DNA of 64,000 nt from Algorimicrobium hallyeonense (GTDB taxonomy: Bacteria; Bacteroidota; Bacteroidia; Flavobacteriales; Flavobacteriaceae), in NCBI RefSeq assembly GCF_042657385.1, contig NZ_JBHSLA010000002.1, positions 186,001 through 250,000 of the forward strand, written 5' to 3'. Under the pieces are notes generated by a model. It was not told the origin of the DNA. It ran no database searches and was given only the letters and a program-made list of their open reading frames with translations. This document shows, piece by piece, positions 26,073-34,492 of this stretch (position 1 is its first letter; the number at the start of each line of letters is the position of its first letter). Made by a program: the position numbers and the translations under genes.

Positions 26073-26762
26073 ACAGGCATCCCAAACGGGATCATTTGGT
26101 AATGGTGCTGTTACCTGAATGTCTTTTTTGGAAACAGGGTGCGTAAACTCCAAGTGTCTGGCATGTAAACTAATACTACCATCTGGATTACTCCGATTAA
26201 AGCCATATTTTAAATCGCCCTTTATGGGACAACCAATACTAGCTAATTGTACACGAATTTGATGATGTCTGCCAGTTTCTAATGCTACTTCCACTAAATA
26301 GTAATTATCTAATTGTTTTAACACCTGATAATGTAAAATGGCTTTTTTGCTCTCAGCAGATTTATTGGGAAAGGCTGTAGATTTGTTGTTCTTCGGATTT
26401 TTCCGTAACCAATGTATTAACGTATCCGTTTGTTTTGGAGGTGCGTTTTTAACTAAAGCCCAATAGGTTTTATGGGCACCTCTTTCCGCAAATAATTTAT
26501 TCAATCGTGGCAAGGCTTTACTGGTTTTAGCAAACATAACTACACCAGTAGTTGGTCTGTCCAATCTATGAACCACACCTAAATACACATTGCCAGGTTT
26601 GTTGTATTTGTCCTTTATATAGTCTTTAACCACATCGCTTAACGGCGTGTCGCCAGTTTTATCACCTTGAACAATATCACCAGCGCGTTTGTTAACAATG
26701 ATTAGGTGATTGTCTTCGTATAGGACTTGGAGGTTGGTTTTGTTGGAGAGTAATTTAGACAT
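26061..26762 (-). CDS. RluA-family RNA pseudouridine synthase
   Basis: Protein of about 233 residues that converts uridine to pseudouridine in rRNA or tRNA. Motif II GVVHRLDRPTTGVVMFAKT carries the catalytic Asp in RLD. Also seen: LYEDNHLIIVNKRAG near the N-terminus, and ALETGRHHQIRVQLASIGCPIKGDLKYG near the C-terminus. There is no S4 domain, so it is the short RluA/RluC-like type; target uridine unknown. The ATG at 26762 is preferred over an in-frame GTG at 26777. Its 3' end overlaps the convergent kinase gene by 12 bases. Confidence 0.9.
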   Translation of the reverse strand: MSKLLSNKTNLQVLYEDNHLIIVNKRAGDIVQGDKTGDTPLSDVVKDYIKDKYNKPGNVYLGVVHRLDRPTTGVVMFAKTSKALPRLNKLFAERGAHKTYWALVKNAPPKQTDTLIHWLRKNPKNNKSTAFPNKSAESKKAILHYQVLKQLDNYYLVEVALETGRHHQIRVQLASIGCPIKGDLKYGFNRSNPDGSISLHARHLEFTHPVSKKDIQVTAPLPNDPVWDACLED

Positions 26763-26810
26763 AGATTTTTTAGACACGAATTACACGAATATTATTTATT
26801 TTTACGATTG

Positions 26811-26866
26811 CTTTACGGCTTTACGGCTTTGCGGCTTTGCGGCTTTGCGGCTTTGCGGCTTTGCGA
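26811..26866 (+). repeat. tandem array of seven 8-bp units (CTTTACGG/CTTTGCGG)
   Basis: Units in order: two CTTTACGG, four CTTTGCGG, one CTTTGCGA, with no spacer (56 bp). The array lies in the spacer between the pseudouridine synthase and panB, upstream of the former. It is GC-richer than its surroundings. The rest of the spacer (to 27055) holds a GCAGGCAGGGTTTCACAG stretch at about 26915-26932, of a kind found in flavobacterial intergenic repeats, but no gene. Confidence 0.9.
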
Positions 26867-27055
26867 GAAAAAAGACTCTGATTGCACGTTTTGTTTCACA
26901 GACCTTCCTCTCGGCAGGCAGGGTTTCACAGAGAATTACTTACGAATCTTAAATGTAATTCTACAACTTAACAACAAACATCTCCACAACTTTACTATAA
27001 AAAGACTCGGATTATAATAGTTCTTCATGAATTACTGTAAACTGAACACTGAACA

Positions 27056-27874
27056 CTAGTATTGTTCCTCATCATTCGGAAAATCAACCGATTTCACATC
27101 AGTAACATATTGCGAAATAGCATTGGTCATATCTTCATACAAATTCATATATCTACGTAAAAACCGTGGATTGAATTCATGTGTCATACCAATCATATCG
27201 TGCAATACAAGCACTTGACCATCTACACCTTTTCCAGCGCCAATGCCTATAACAGGAATGCTGACACTTTCCGCAACTTCTTGAGCTAATTTGGCGGGAA
27301 TTTTTTCTAACACAATAGCAAAACAACCCGCTTTTTCAAGCATTAAAGCATCTTCTTTCAGTTTATCTGCTTCTTCATCTTCTTTGGCACGAACGGTATA
27401 AGTTCCAAATTTATAAATGGATTGTGGTGTTAAACCTAAATGTCCCATAACCGGAATTCCCGCATGTAAAATACGCTTAATAGAATCTTTAACTTCTTTT
27501 CCGCCTTCTAGTTTTACAGCATGTCCGCCACTTTCTTTCATAATTCGGATGGCAGAACGCAAGGCTTCTTTAGGATCACTTTGGTAACTTCCAAAAGGTA
27601 AATCTACAACAACCAAGGCACGCTCAACCGCACGAACGACTGATGATGCATGATAAATCATCTGATCCAACGTAATGGGTAAGGTTGTTTCATGTCCAGC
27701 CATAACATTACTGGCGGAATCGCCAACAAGAATCACATCTATTCCAGCACCATCAACAATTTTAGCCATGGTATAATCATAGGCTGTTAACATGGATATT
27801 TTTTCGCCTTTGGCTTTCATATCCACTAATGTTTTTACGGTAATGCGTTTGTACTGTTTTTTGGCTACTGACAT
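27056..27874 (-). CDS. panB: 3-methyl-2-oxobutanoate hydroxymethyltransferase
   Basis: A 272-residue TIM-barrel enzyme that makes ketopantoate from alpha-ketoisovalerate and 5,10-methylene-THF, the first step toward pantothenate and CoA. Seen: MLTAYDYTMAKIVDGAGIDVILVGDSASNVMAGHETTLPI, split here by position but including the Mg-binding VGDS; LPFGSYQ; AVKLEGG; GHLGLTPQS; and IGIGAGKGVDGQVLVLHDMIG. Length is standard. Neighbouring panC is not present. Gap of 120 bases to sdaA on the same strand. Confidence 0.96.
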   Translation of the reverse strand: MSVAKKQYKRITVKTLVDMKAKGEKISMLTAYDYTMAKIVDGAGIDVILVGDSASNVMAGHETTLPITLDQMIYHASSVVRAVERALVVVDLPFGSYQSDPKEALRSAIRIMKESGGHAVKLEGGKEVKDSIKRILHAGIPVMGHLGLTPQSIYKFGTYTVRAKEDEEADKLKEDALMLEKAGCFAIVLEKIPAKLAQEVAESVSIPVIGIGAGKGVDGQVLVLHDMIGMTHEFNPRFLRRYMNLYEDMTNAISQYVTDVKSVDFPNDEEQY

Positions 27875-27994
27875 AAGTTTGGTTTAAAATGCAGGTAAAA
27901 TTAATAAATTAAGAGTGGATACTATTAAATTTTTAAGTATTTCAATAAAATAGGTTACCAGTACACACAAGAATCAATGGGTTTAAAAAACCAA

Positions 27995-29419
27995 TTAGCA
28001 GTCCGTTAAATTAACACTAACGGCAAGTCCACCTTCACTGGTTTCTTTGTATTTGGAATTCATGTCTTTAGCCGTTTCCCACATAGTTTGAACCACTTTA
28101 TCTAAAGGCACTTTTACATTTTTAGGGTCGGTGTCCAGGGCTAATTCAGCGGCATTAATGGCTTTTATTGCTCCCATAGAATTACGTTCAATACACGGTA
28201 TTTGTACCAAACCACCAATAGGATCGCAGGTGAGACCTAAGTGATGCTCCATAGCTATTTCAGACGCAATTAAAACTTGGTCTGGTGTGCCACCCATTAA
28301 TTCGCACAAAGCGCCTGCAGCCATAGCAGATGATACGCCAATTTCAGCTTGACAACCACCCATAGCAGCCGAGATGGTGGCTCCTTTTTTAAATATGGAA
28401 CCAATTTCACCAGAAACTAATAAGAACTTCTTGATATGTTCAAAATCGGCATCATGGTTTTCAATAACTAAATAATACATTAAAACAGCTGGAATTACAC
28501 CAGCACTGCCGTTTGTTGGCGCTGTTACAACACGACCTAAAGCCGCATTTACTTCATTTACAGCCAGAGCAAAACAGCTCACCCATTTTAAAATTTGTCG
28601 GAATTTAACTTCCGTCTGACGAATACTTTGTAACCAGGTTTCAGGCGAATCATACGGCACGCCATTATTTAAATTCTTGTGCATATCATAGGCACGACGG
28701 CGCACATTTAAACCTCCAGGTAAATTACCTGCTGTATGACAACCAACGTACATACATTCTAACATGGTATTCCAGATGCGTTTTAATTCAAAATCAATTG
28801 TTTCTTCATCGCGAATGGACTTTTCATTTTCTAAAACAACGCCTGAAATCGGTAAATTTAGTTGCTGGCAAAAATCAAGTAATTTCACGCCGTTTTCAAC
28901 AGGATATGGAAACGTGCAATAGAATATAATTTTGTTGGCTTTAGAATTCTGACGTTCTTCTTGAACCACAAATCCACCACCAATAGAGTAGTAGTAGGCA
29001 TGCGATTTCCTGCCATTAATAACCGCCGTAAAACGCATGCCGTTAGCATGGTATGGCAAGAATTTTCTATTAAAAACGATGTCTTTTTTCGGGTCGAAAT
29101 CTATAGTGCGTTCATTATTAAAACGCAGTTTATGGGTGTTATTAATGGAGGCTATTATAACATCAATAGTATCCACAGGAATATACTCGGGGTCGGCGCC
29201 ACTTAAACCTAACATAACCGCATAGTCTGTTGCATGACCTTTTCCAGTTAAGGACAAGGAGCCGTATAAATCTACCGTGATGCTTTCTACCTTTTCAAAC
29301 CGGTTTTTAGATTTTAATTCCGCAATCCATCTTTCGGCAGCACGCCAAGGACCTAATGTGTGCGAACTAGAAGGTCCCACACCAATTTTTAGCATATCGA
29401 AGACAGAAATACACTCCAT
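27995..29419 (-). CDS. sdaA: L-serine ammonia-lyase, iron-sulfur type, single chain
   Basis: A 474-residue enzyme that deaminates L-serine to pyruvate. The N-terminal beta domain opens with FDMLKIGVGPSSSHTLGPWRA, the family signature. The alpha domain carries the cluster Cys residues in MGGCQAEIGVSSAMAAG, LTCDPIGG and VQIPCIERNSMGA. The two domains are fused, as in E. coli-type enzymes. Promoter elements are strong: TTG at 29473-29475 and TATATTTG at 29444-29451 on this strand. The [4Fe-4S] cluster makes it oxygen-sensitive in general. Confidence 0.95.
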   Translation of the reverse strand: MECISVFDMLKIGVGPSSSHTLGPWRAAERWIAELKSKNRFEKVESITVDLYGSLSLTGKGHATDYAVMLGLSGADPEYIPVDTIDVIIASINNTHKLRFNNERTIDFDPKKDIVFNRKFLPYHANGMRFTAVINGRKSHAYYYSIGGGFVVQEERQNSKANKIIFYCTFPYPVENGVKLLDFCQQLNLPISGVVLENEKSIRDEETIDFELKRIWNTMLECMYVGCHTAGNLPGGLNVRRRAYDMHKNLNNGVPYDSPETWLQSIRQTEVKFRQILKWVSCFALAVNEVNAALGRVVTAPTNGSAGVIPAVLMYYLVIENHDADFEHIKKFLLVSGEIGSIFKKGATISAAMGGCQAEIGVSSAMAAGALCELMGGTPDQVLIASEIAMEHHLGLTCDPIGGLVQIPCIERNSMGAIKAINAAELALDTDPKNVKVPLDKVVQTMWETAKDMNSKYKETSEGGLAVSVNLTDC

Positions 29420-29443
29420 ATTATAATCAGTTTAGATTAACTA

Positions 29444-29475
29444 CAAATATACATTTAGTTTATGATGATTTTCAA
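29444..29475 (-). promoter_or_regulatory. full -33/-7 promoter for sdaA
   Basis: Minus strand: TTG at 29473-29475, 21-base spacer, TATATTTG at 29444-29451. This fits the Bacteroidota sigma-A pattern. Confidence 0.65.
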
Positions 29476-29506
29476 GAAAATCACGTATATTCCATAAGAA
29501 TTTAAC

Positions 29507-30034
29507 CTAATGTTTTTCAAATTCTGTAATATTAAAAACTTCCATCACATTGTTAATATTGGAAGTGTCTAAACGACTAATCGCATCAGCTGGTAAAATA
29601 ATTACTCTAAATATTTGATTTTGTGTAAATTCATTTCCTAGTGTTGATAAATCGAAATTACCATCTATAAGTAATTCAACATCTGCATAAGTGTGGTTAA
29701 ATACATATTGAATAATGTTTGGTCCTTGAAGGAAAAAATTTTGAGGAAGAGCAGACCAGGCTTCGGTTGGCACACCATCGATCTCTACAATGTTTTCCAA
29801 TCTATATATCAAAACAGCATCGCTGTCTAAAATATCAAATGGTAAGTTGATAAAGGCTTCTTGTAAGCCACTGTCATTAAAATATTCAAAATCAACAGTT
29901 CTTTCAAAAGAAAGTGCAGCATATTCATCGGCATTAATACCATTAAACCCATCTCTACCTGGAGGTCCTTGAGGACCTTCACAAGAGGTTAAAACTAAAA
30001 CAAATCCAACTAATAGTGTTACTAGATTTTTCAT
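29507..30034 (-). CDS. lipoprotein with collagen-like GPPG motif after the lipobox
   Basis: A 175-residue lipoprotein with lipobox LTSC, followed at once by four Gly-X-Y triplets (EGPQGPPGRDGFNG). The rest is a beta-rich domain with VDFEYFNDSGLQEAFINLPFDI and VFNHTYADVELLIDGNFDL split by loops, and no catalytic motif. Short Gly-X-Y linkers after the lipid anchor are frequent in Bacteroidota surface lipoproteins and may act as flexible stalks. ATG at 30034 chosen; 30040 is also in frame. Function unknown. It is divergent from dnaK. Confidence 0.75.
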   Translation of the reverse strand: MKNLVTLLVGFVLVLTSCEGPQGPPGRDGFNGINADEYAALSFERTVDFEYFNDSGLQEAFINLPFDILDSDAVLIYRLENIVEIDGVPTEAWSALPQNFFLQGPNIIQYVFNHTYADVELLIDGNFDLSTLGNEFTQNQIFRVIILPADAISRLDTSNINNVMEVFNITEFEKH

Positions 30035-30232
30035 AATCATTATTTTTTAGAATTTAAAAATACTAATAATTCACGTCATACGCGCGGTTTAAAGGTATAT
30101 TAACATAGGAGTCTGACATCGTGTCACTTTTTTTGTCATGGCACAATCATTGTCTTATACATTCCGAAAATAAATAAGAACACAACACTTCCGATTCTTA
30201 TCGGAAAATACAAATTAAAATAAATAACTATT

Positions 30233-32140
30233 ATGAGTAAAATTATTGGAATCGATTTAGGTACAACTAACTCTTGTGTTTCTGTAATGGAAGGTAATGA
30301 GCCAGTTGTAATACCAAATGCAGAAGGTAAAAGAACAACACCATCTGTGATCGCTTTCGTTGAAGGCGGTGAAATTAAAGTTGGTGATCCAGCAAAACGT
30401 CAAGCCGTTACCAATCCAACAAAAACGGTTTATTCTATTAAGCGTTTTATGGGTAATAAGTTTTCTGAATCTGCAAAAGAAGCAGGACGCGTACCTTACA
30501 AAGTAGTAAAAGGAGATAACGACACACCACGTGTGGATATTGATGGTCGTTTATATACACCACAAGAATTATCAGCTATGATTCTTCAAAAAATGAAGAA
30601 AACGGCTGAAGATTATTTAGGTCAAGATGTAACACGTGCTGTAATTACAGTACCTGCTTACTTTAATGACTCGCAACGTCAAGCAACTAAAGAAGCTGGA
30701 GAAATTGCAGGTTTAAAAGTAGAACGTATAATTAACGAACCTACTGCTGCTGCTTTAGCCTATGGAATGGATAAAAAAGGAACGGATCAAAAAATCGTTG
30801 TTTTCGATTTTGGAGGTGGAACCCATGATGTATCTATCCTAGAATTAGGTGATGGTGTATTTGAAGTATTATCAACAGAAGGTGATACACATTTAGGTGG
30901 TGATGACGTTGATGAGAAAATCATTGATTGGTTAGCTGACGAATTCAAGTCTGAAGAAGATATTGATTTACGCAAGGACCCAATGGCGTTACAGCGTTTA
31001 AAAGAAGCTGCTGAAAAAGCGAAGATTGAATTATCATCTGCGGCACAAACAGAAATTAACTTACCATATGTTACGGCTACAGCTAGTGGACCAAAACACT
31101 TGGTACGTACTTTAACACGTTCTAAATTTGAGCAGTTAATTGACGATTTAGTAAAACGTACAATTGCACCTTGTGAGTCTGCTATGAAAGCTGCAGGTTT
31201 AACAAAAAGTGATATTAACGAGGTTATTTTAGTTGGTGGATCTACGCGTATTCCTGCTGTTCAGGAAGCTGTTGAGAAATTCTTCGGAAAAAAACCAAGT
31301 AAAGGTGTTAACCCAGATGAAGTAGTTTCTTTAGGAGCTGCTATCCAAGGTGGTGTTTTAACTGGTGATGTAAAAGATGTATTGTTATTAGACGTAACGC
31401 CTTTATCATTAGGTATTGAAACAATGGGTAACGTCATGACTAAACTTATTGAAGCTAACACGACTATCCCAACTAAAAAATCGCAAGTATTTTCTACAGC
31501 AGCTGACAATCAGCCATCTGTTGAAATCCATGTGTTACAAGGAGAGCGTGCAATGGCTGCCGACAACAAAACAATTGGACGTTTCCATTTAGACGGAATT
31601 CCACCAGCAAAACGTGGAACCCCTCAAATTGAAGTAACGTTTGATATTGATGCCAATGGTATCATTAAAGTTTCGGCAACAGATAAAGCGACGAACAAAA
31701 CACAAGATATTCGTATTGAAGCTTCTTCAGGATTATCAGAAGAAGAAATTCAAAAAATGAAAGCAGATGCTGAAGCCAATGCCGATGCCGATGCGAAAGC
31801 AAAAGAAACTGCTGAAAAATTGAATGCTGCTGATGCGATGATTTTCCAAACGGAGAGTCAGCTGAAAGAATTTGGCGAAAAATTATCTGATGATAAGAAA
31901 AAGCCAATTGAAGAAGCACTTGAAGAATTGAAGAAAGCTTACGAAACTAAAGATCTTGCCGTTATTGATCCAGCTTTAGAGAAAATTAACGAAGCATGGA
32001 AAGTAGCAAGCGAGGAAATGTATAAAGCACAAGCAGATGGGCAACAAGGTGGTCCAGAAGCAGGTCCTGATACCAATGCAGGAACAGATGCTAACGAAGG
32101 AAGCGACGTAGAAGACGTGGATTTCGAAGAAGTGAAGTAA
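30233..32140 (+). CDS. dnaK: chaperone DnaK (Hsp70)
   Basis: A 635-residue Hsp70 that folds proteins in ATP cycles with DnaJ and GrpE. Seen: IIGIDLGTTNSCVSVMEG at the N-terminus, NEPTAAALAYG, FDFGGGTHDVSIL, VGGSTRIPAVQ, the linker LLLDVTPLSLGIETMG, substrate-binding domain and helical lid, and an acidic tail ending EEVK. The third motif reads GGTHDV where GGTFDV is usual. dnaJ and grpE are not adjacent. No TAnnTTTG element was found in the 192-base upstream gap; neither was a CIRCE repeat. Confidence 0.97.
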   Translation: MSKIIGIDLGTTNSCVSVMEGNEPVVIPNAEGKRTTPSVIAFVEGGEIKVGDPAKRQAVTNPTKTVYSIKRFMGNKFSESAKEAGRVPYKVVKGDNDTPRVDIDGRLYTPQELSAMILQKMKKTAEDYLGQDVTRAVITVPAYFNDSQRQATKEAGEIAGLKVERIINEPTAAALAYGMDKKGTDQKIVVFDFGGGTHDVSILELGDGVFEVLSTEGDTHLGGDDVDEKIIDWLADEFKSEEDIDLRKDPMALQRLKEAAEKAKIELSSAAQTEINLPYVTATASGPKHLVRTLTRSKFEQLIDDLVKRTIAPCESAMKAAGLTKSDINEVILVGGSTRIPAVQEAVEKFFGKKPSKGVNPDEVVSLGAAIQGGVLTGDVKDVLLLDVTPLSLGIETMGNVMTKLIEANTTIPTKKSQVFSTAADNQPSVEIHVLQGERAMAADNKTIGRFHLDGIPPAKRGTPQIEVTFDIDANGIIKVSATDKATNKTQDIRIEASSGLSEEEIQKMKADAEANADADAKAKETAEKLNAADAMIFQTESQLKEFGEKLSDDKKKPIEEALEELKKAYETKDLAVIDPALEKINEAWKVASEEMYKAQADGQQGGPEAGPDTNAGTDANEGSDVEDVDFEEVK

Positions 32141-32150
32141 ACAGAGAGCC

Positions 32151-32174
32151 AATCCCGATCTTTTAATCGGGATT
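32151..32174 (+). terminator. first hairpin after dnaK
   Basis: AATCCCGAT (32151-32159) pairs with ATCGGGATT (32166-32174). No T tract follows, so it may protect the 3' end rather than terminate. A short GTGC/GCAC hairpin follows at 32175-32185. Confidence 0.5.
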
Positions 32175-32219
32175 GTGCGAAGCACTAATCCCAAATTTAT
32201 TTTGGGTTCTGATAAAATT

Positions 32220-32250
32220 AAAACGCAATCATTAATTTGGTTGCGTTTTC
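32220..32250 (+). terminator. intrinsic terminator downstream of dnaK
   Basis: AAAACGCAA (32220-32228) pairs with TTGCGTTTT (32241-32249), followed by a T-rich stretch. Confidence 0.75.
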
Positions 32251-32260
32251 TTTATGTCTT

Positions 32261-32296
32261 AACCTAACAGGTTTTCAAAACCTGTTAGGTTTTTTG
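32261..32296. repeat. 15-bp perfect inverted repeat with T tail (AACCTAACAGGTTTT)
   Basis: The arms at 32261-32275 and 32277-32291 are perfect around one base and end in a run of T. It works as a terminator in either direction and resembles the AACCTAACAGGTTTT-type palindromes scattered in flavobacterial genomes. Third hairpin in a row after dnaK. Confidence 0.8.
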
Positions 32297-32381
32297 TAAC
32301 CACTAATTTTAGGCGTCAGAAACAACTCGTTGAGGAAACTAAATTTACAACCATAAACTATGCACGCATAATAAATTCTCT

Positions 32382-32389
32382 TATATTTG
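32382..32389 (+). promoter_or_regulatory. TAnnTTTG -7 element that fixes the start of NMO copy 2
   Basis: TATATTTG ends at 32389, the first base of an in-frame GTG. The GTG would be at or before the transcription start, so ATG 32413 is the start. Confidence 0.6.
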
Positions 32390-32412
32390 TGGCGCAAACA
32401 AATTCAGATTAC

Positions 32413-33366
32413 ATGTCAACCCAACTCACCAAACTTCTCAAAATAAAACACCCAATCATCATGGCACCTATGTTTTTGGTTTCCAATACAGCCATGGTAA
32501 TCGAAGGTATGAAAAGCAGTATTGCTGGCTGTATTCCTGCTCTAAATTATAGAACCTTGGATGAATTACGAGCATCAATAATTGAATTAAAAGAGGCAAA
32601 ATCGAATCTTCCACAAGGCGCATTTGGCTATAATTTAATTGTGAATAAATCCAATGTCAAATATAAAGAACAATTACGTGTGATTTGTGAAGAAGGTTGC
32701 GATTTCATTTTAACCTCTTTAGGAAATCCAGAAGAAACCATTAGAGAAGCGCATGCCGTTGGTATTAAAGTGTTTTGTGATGTAACCGATTTACATTTCG
32801 CCAAAAAAGTAGAACAATTAGGTGCTGATGCTGCTGTAGCTGTAAATAGTGAAGCTGGTGGGCATCGTGGTAATTTATCGCCACAAGAATTAACCAGTTT
32901 ATTGCATAAAGAATTAAATATTCCAGTCATTTCCGCTGGAGGTGTGGGTTGCAAATCAGATATTGACACGATGTTAAGCTATGGAGCAGCAGGTGTTTCT
33001 GTAGGAAGTCCGTTTATTGCTTCTATTGAGGCTGGTGTTACGGACGACTATAAACAAGCCTGTGTAGATTATGGTTCAGATGATATAGTGATGACAGAGC
33101 GTATTTCAGGAACACCGTGTACAGTAATTAATACGCCTTATGTTCAGAAAATTGGTACAAAATCAACGGGTTTAGAAAAGCTACTAAATAAAAATAAAAC
33201 ACTAAAAAAATGGGTAAAAATGGTTCGGTTTTATATTGGGATGAAAGCCACTGAAAAAGCAGCCTTACAAGCAACGTACAAAACAGTTTGGGTTGCTGGA
33301 CCTAGTATTGAACATACCAAAGCTATTTTGCCGATACGTGAGATTATTAAAAATCTGACTAATTAA
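32413..33366 (+). CDS. nitronate monooxygenase-like flavoprotein, copy 2
   Basis: A 317-residue member of the same TIM-barrel FMN family as the gene at 21185. Seen: HPIIMAPMFLVSNTAMVIEGMK, ILTSLGNPEETI, NSEAGGHRGNLSPQ with the active-site His, and ISAGGVGCKSDIDTMLSYGA with the FMN phosphate loop. The C-terminal third differs from copy 1 (longer basic segment NKNKTLKKWVKMV). Ends with WVAGPSIEH, close to the WSAGQGV of copy 1. It could be an FMN oxidoreductase with another substrate. Transcribed toward the hydrolase, 3 bases apart at the 3' ends. Confidence 0.87.
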   Translation: MSTQLTKLLKIKHPIIMAPMFLVSNTAMVIEGMKSSIAGCIPALNYRTLDELRASIIELKEAKSNLPQGAFGYNLIVNKSNVKYKEQLRVICEEGCDFILTSLGNPEETIREAHAVGIKVFCDVTDLHFAKKVEQLGADAAVAVNSEAGGHRGNLSPQELTSLLHKELNIPVISAGGVGCKSDIDTMLSYGAAGVSVGSPFIASIEAGVTDDYKQACVDYGSDDIVMTERISGTPCTVINTPYVQKIGTKSTGLEKLLNKNKTLKKWVKMVRFYIGMKATEKAALQATYKTVWVAGPSIEHTKAILPIREIIKNLTN

Positions 33367-33369
33367 TAG

Positions 33370-34011
33370 TTACACCAAACCGTTAATTAATTCAACGTTT
33401 ACAACATGTTTGCCCTCAAAAGGGACTAATTGCAACCGGTTTCCAAATAATTCGGTAGCGCGCGTTTCTTCGTGATGGATGCGTTCGTCATTTAAATATT
33501 CATCTTCAGTACCATAAATAAGCGATACTTTGGTTGATGCATCTAAATATTGAAAATCAGCAGACACTAATTCTTTTGGAATTCCGCCAGAATGCAATAC
33601 CAGTTGGGAACATTTCAGTTGGCGTTTGGCAAGATATCGCGTTGCCACACTCACACCTTGAGAATACCCTAAAACAATTAAATTTATTCCGTCAGGAAGG
33701 TCTTCCACTTCCAGAACAGAATCAAAATAACGCATAATATTTTCGGTGTCTTTAACCGTGTTTTCTTTAGTCAACCAACTAGCTCCAACATGTTTAAATT
33801 TTGGTGGTGTATAATATTTACTTGGTGCTTGAGGCGCAATAATATAATTTTCTTCAGCAGATAAGCCCTGAAAATATCTTAAAAAATATCGACTTAAATA
33901 ACCCATCCCATGACAAACAAACCAAACGTTTTTTGTAGTTGCCGATAATGTATTTAAAGTGGCATAACTATTCGTGGTGGTGTAAGATATTTCCTTTTCA
34001 GTTAGATTCAT
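33370..34011 (-). CDS. carboxylesterase-type alpha/beta hydrolase
   Basis: A 213-residue serine hydrolase of the phospholipase/carboxylesterase type. Seen: VWFVCHGMGYLSRYF (oxyanion loop), nucleophile elbow LGYSQGVSVATRY, acid loop YGTEDEYLND and FEGKHVV with the His. It is divergent from the menI-like gene by 52 bases. Its position at the head of the men cluster invites a role in the pathway (menH is not seen), but the sequence is closer to general esterases than to MenH, so this remains a guess. Confidence 0.85.
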   Translation of the reverse strand: MNLTEKEISYTTTNSYATLNTLSATTKNVWFVCHGMGYLSRYFLRYFQGLSAEENYIIAPQAPSKYYTPPKFKHVGASWLTKENTVKDTENIMRYFDSVLEVEDLPDGINLIVLGYSQGVSVATRYLAKRQLKCSQLVLHSGGIPKELVSADFQYLDASTKVSLIYGTEDEYLNDERIHHEETRATELFGNRLQLVPFEGKHVVNVELINGLV

Positions 34012-34063
34012 TTGTTATTGGTGTTTTGTACTTTTACATTTCGATTTAAAAATACAGAATTTT

Positions 34064-34489
34064 ATGTCCATATCTAAAGAAGCCAAACTTAAGGAAATCA
34101 ATGCGGTTTGCAAAAACACCTTGATGGAAACCCTAGAAATTAGTATTTCCGATTTTGGCGATGATTATTTAATAGCCAAAATGCCGGTTAATTCGCGCGT
34201 ATATCAACCAGATGGTGTGTTGCATGGTGGAGCAACAGCAGCATTGGCAGAAAGTGTTGGTAGTTTTGCATCCCACTTGTTTTCAAATTTAGACGTGGTA
34301 TTTGTTCGCGGCACCGAAATTACAGCCAACCATTTAAAAAGTGTAACGGACGGTCATGTATTTGCTAAAGCCACTTTTTTGCATAAAGGAAGAACCACGC
34401 AATTAATAGATATTCGTGTTACTGATGACCATGACAACTTGATTTCAGTTTGCCGCTTATCAACTATTTCATTACCAAGAAAAAAATAA
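34064..34489 (+). CDS. menI: PaaI-type hotdog thioesterase, probable DHNA-CoA hydrolase
   Basis: A 141-residue hotdog-fold thioesterase with VYQPDGVLHGGATAALAESV, the PaaI/YdiI-type active-site helix containing the catalytic Glu. The step needed in menaquinone synthesis is hydrolysis of 1,4-dihydroxy-2-naphthoyl-CoA. It heads a run with menF (3 bases on) and menD on the same strand, which supports MenI; by sequence alone many acyl-CoA thioesterases look alike. Confidence 0.75.
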   Translation: MSISKEAKLKEINAVCKNTLMETLEISISDFGDDYLIAKMPVNSRVYQPDGVLHGGATAALAESVGSFASHLFSNLDVVFVRGTEITANHLKSVTDGHVFAKATFLHKGRTTQLIDIRVTDDHDNLISVCRLSTISLPRKK

Positions 34490-34492
34490 AAC

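Noticed and set aside
26811..26866. CRISPR-like repeat array
   Set aside because: Units are 8 bp with no spacers and no cas genes nearby.
26710..26952. Plus-strand ORF of 80 codons (and 26808-27017) over the 8-bp array
   Set aside because: The amino-acid repeats simply mirror the CTTTGCGG units read in different frames; no start context and no family.
29037..29225. Plus-strand ORF inside sdaA
   Set aside because: Short, antisense and without features.
30787..31509. Antisense ORFs inside dnaK
   Set aside because: Common shadow in highly codon-biased genes.
33370..34011. Calling the hydrolase menH
   Set aside because: Nucleophile elbow GYSQG and overall layout fit general carboxylesterases; only the position near men genes supports it.
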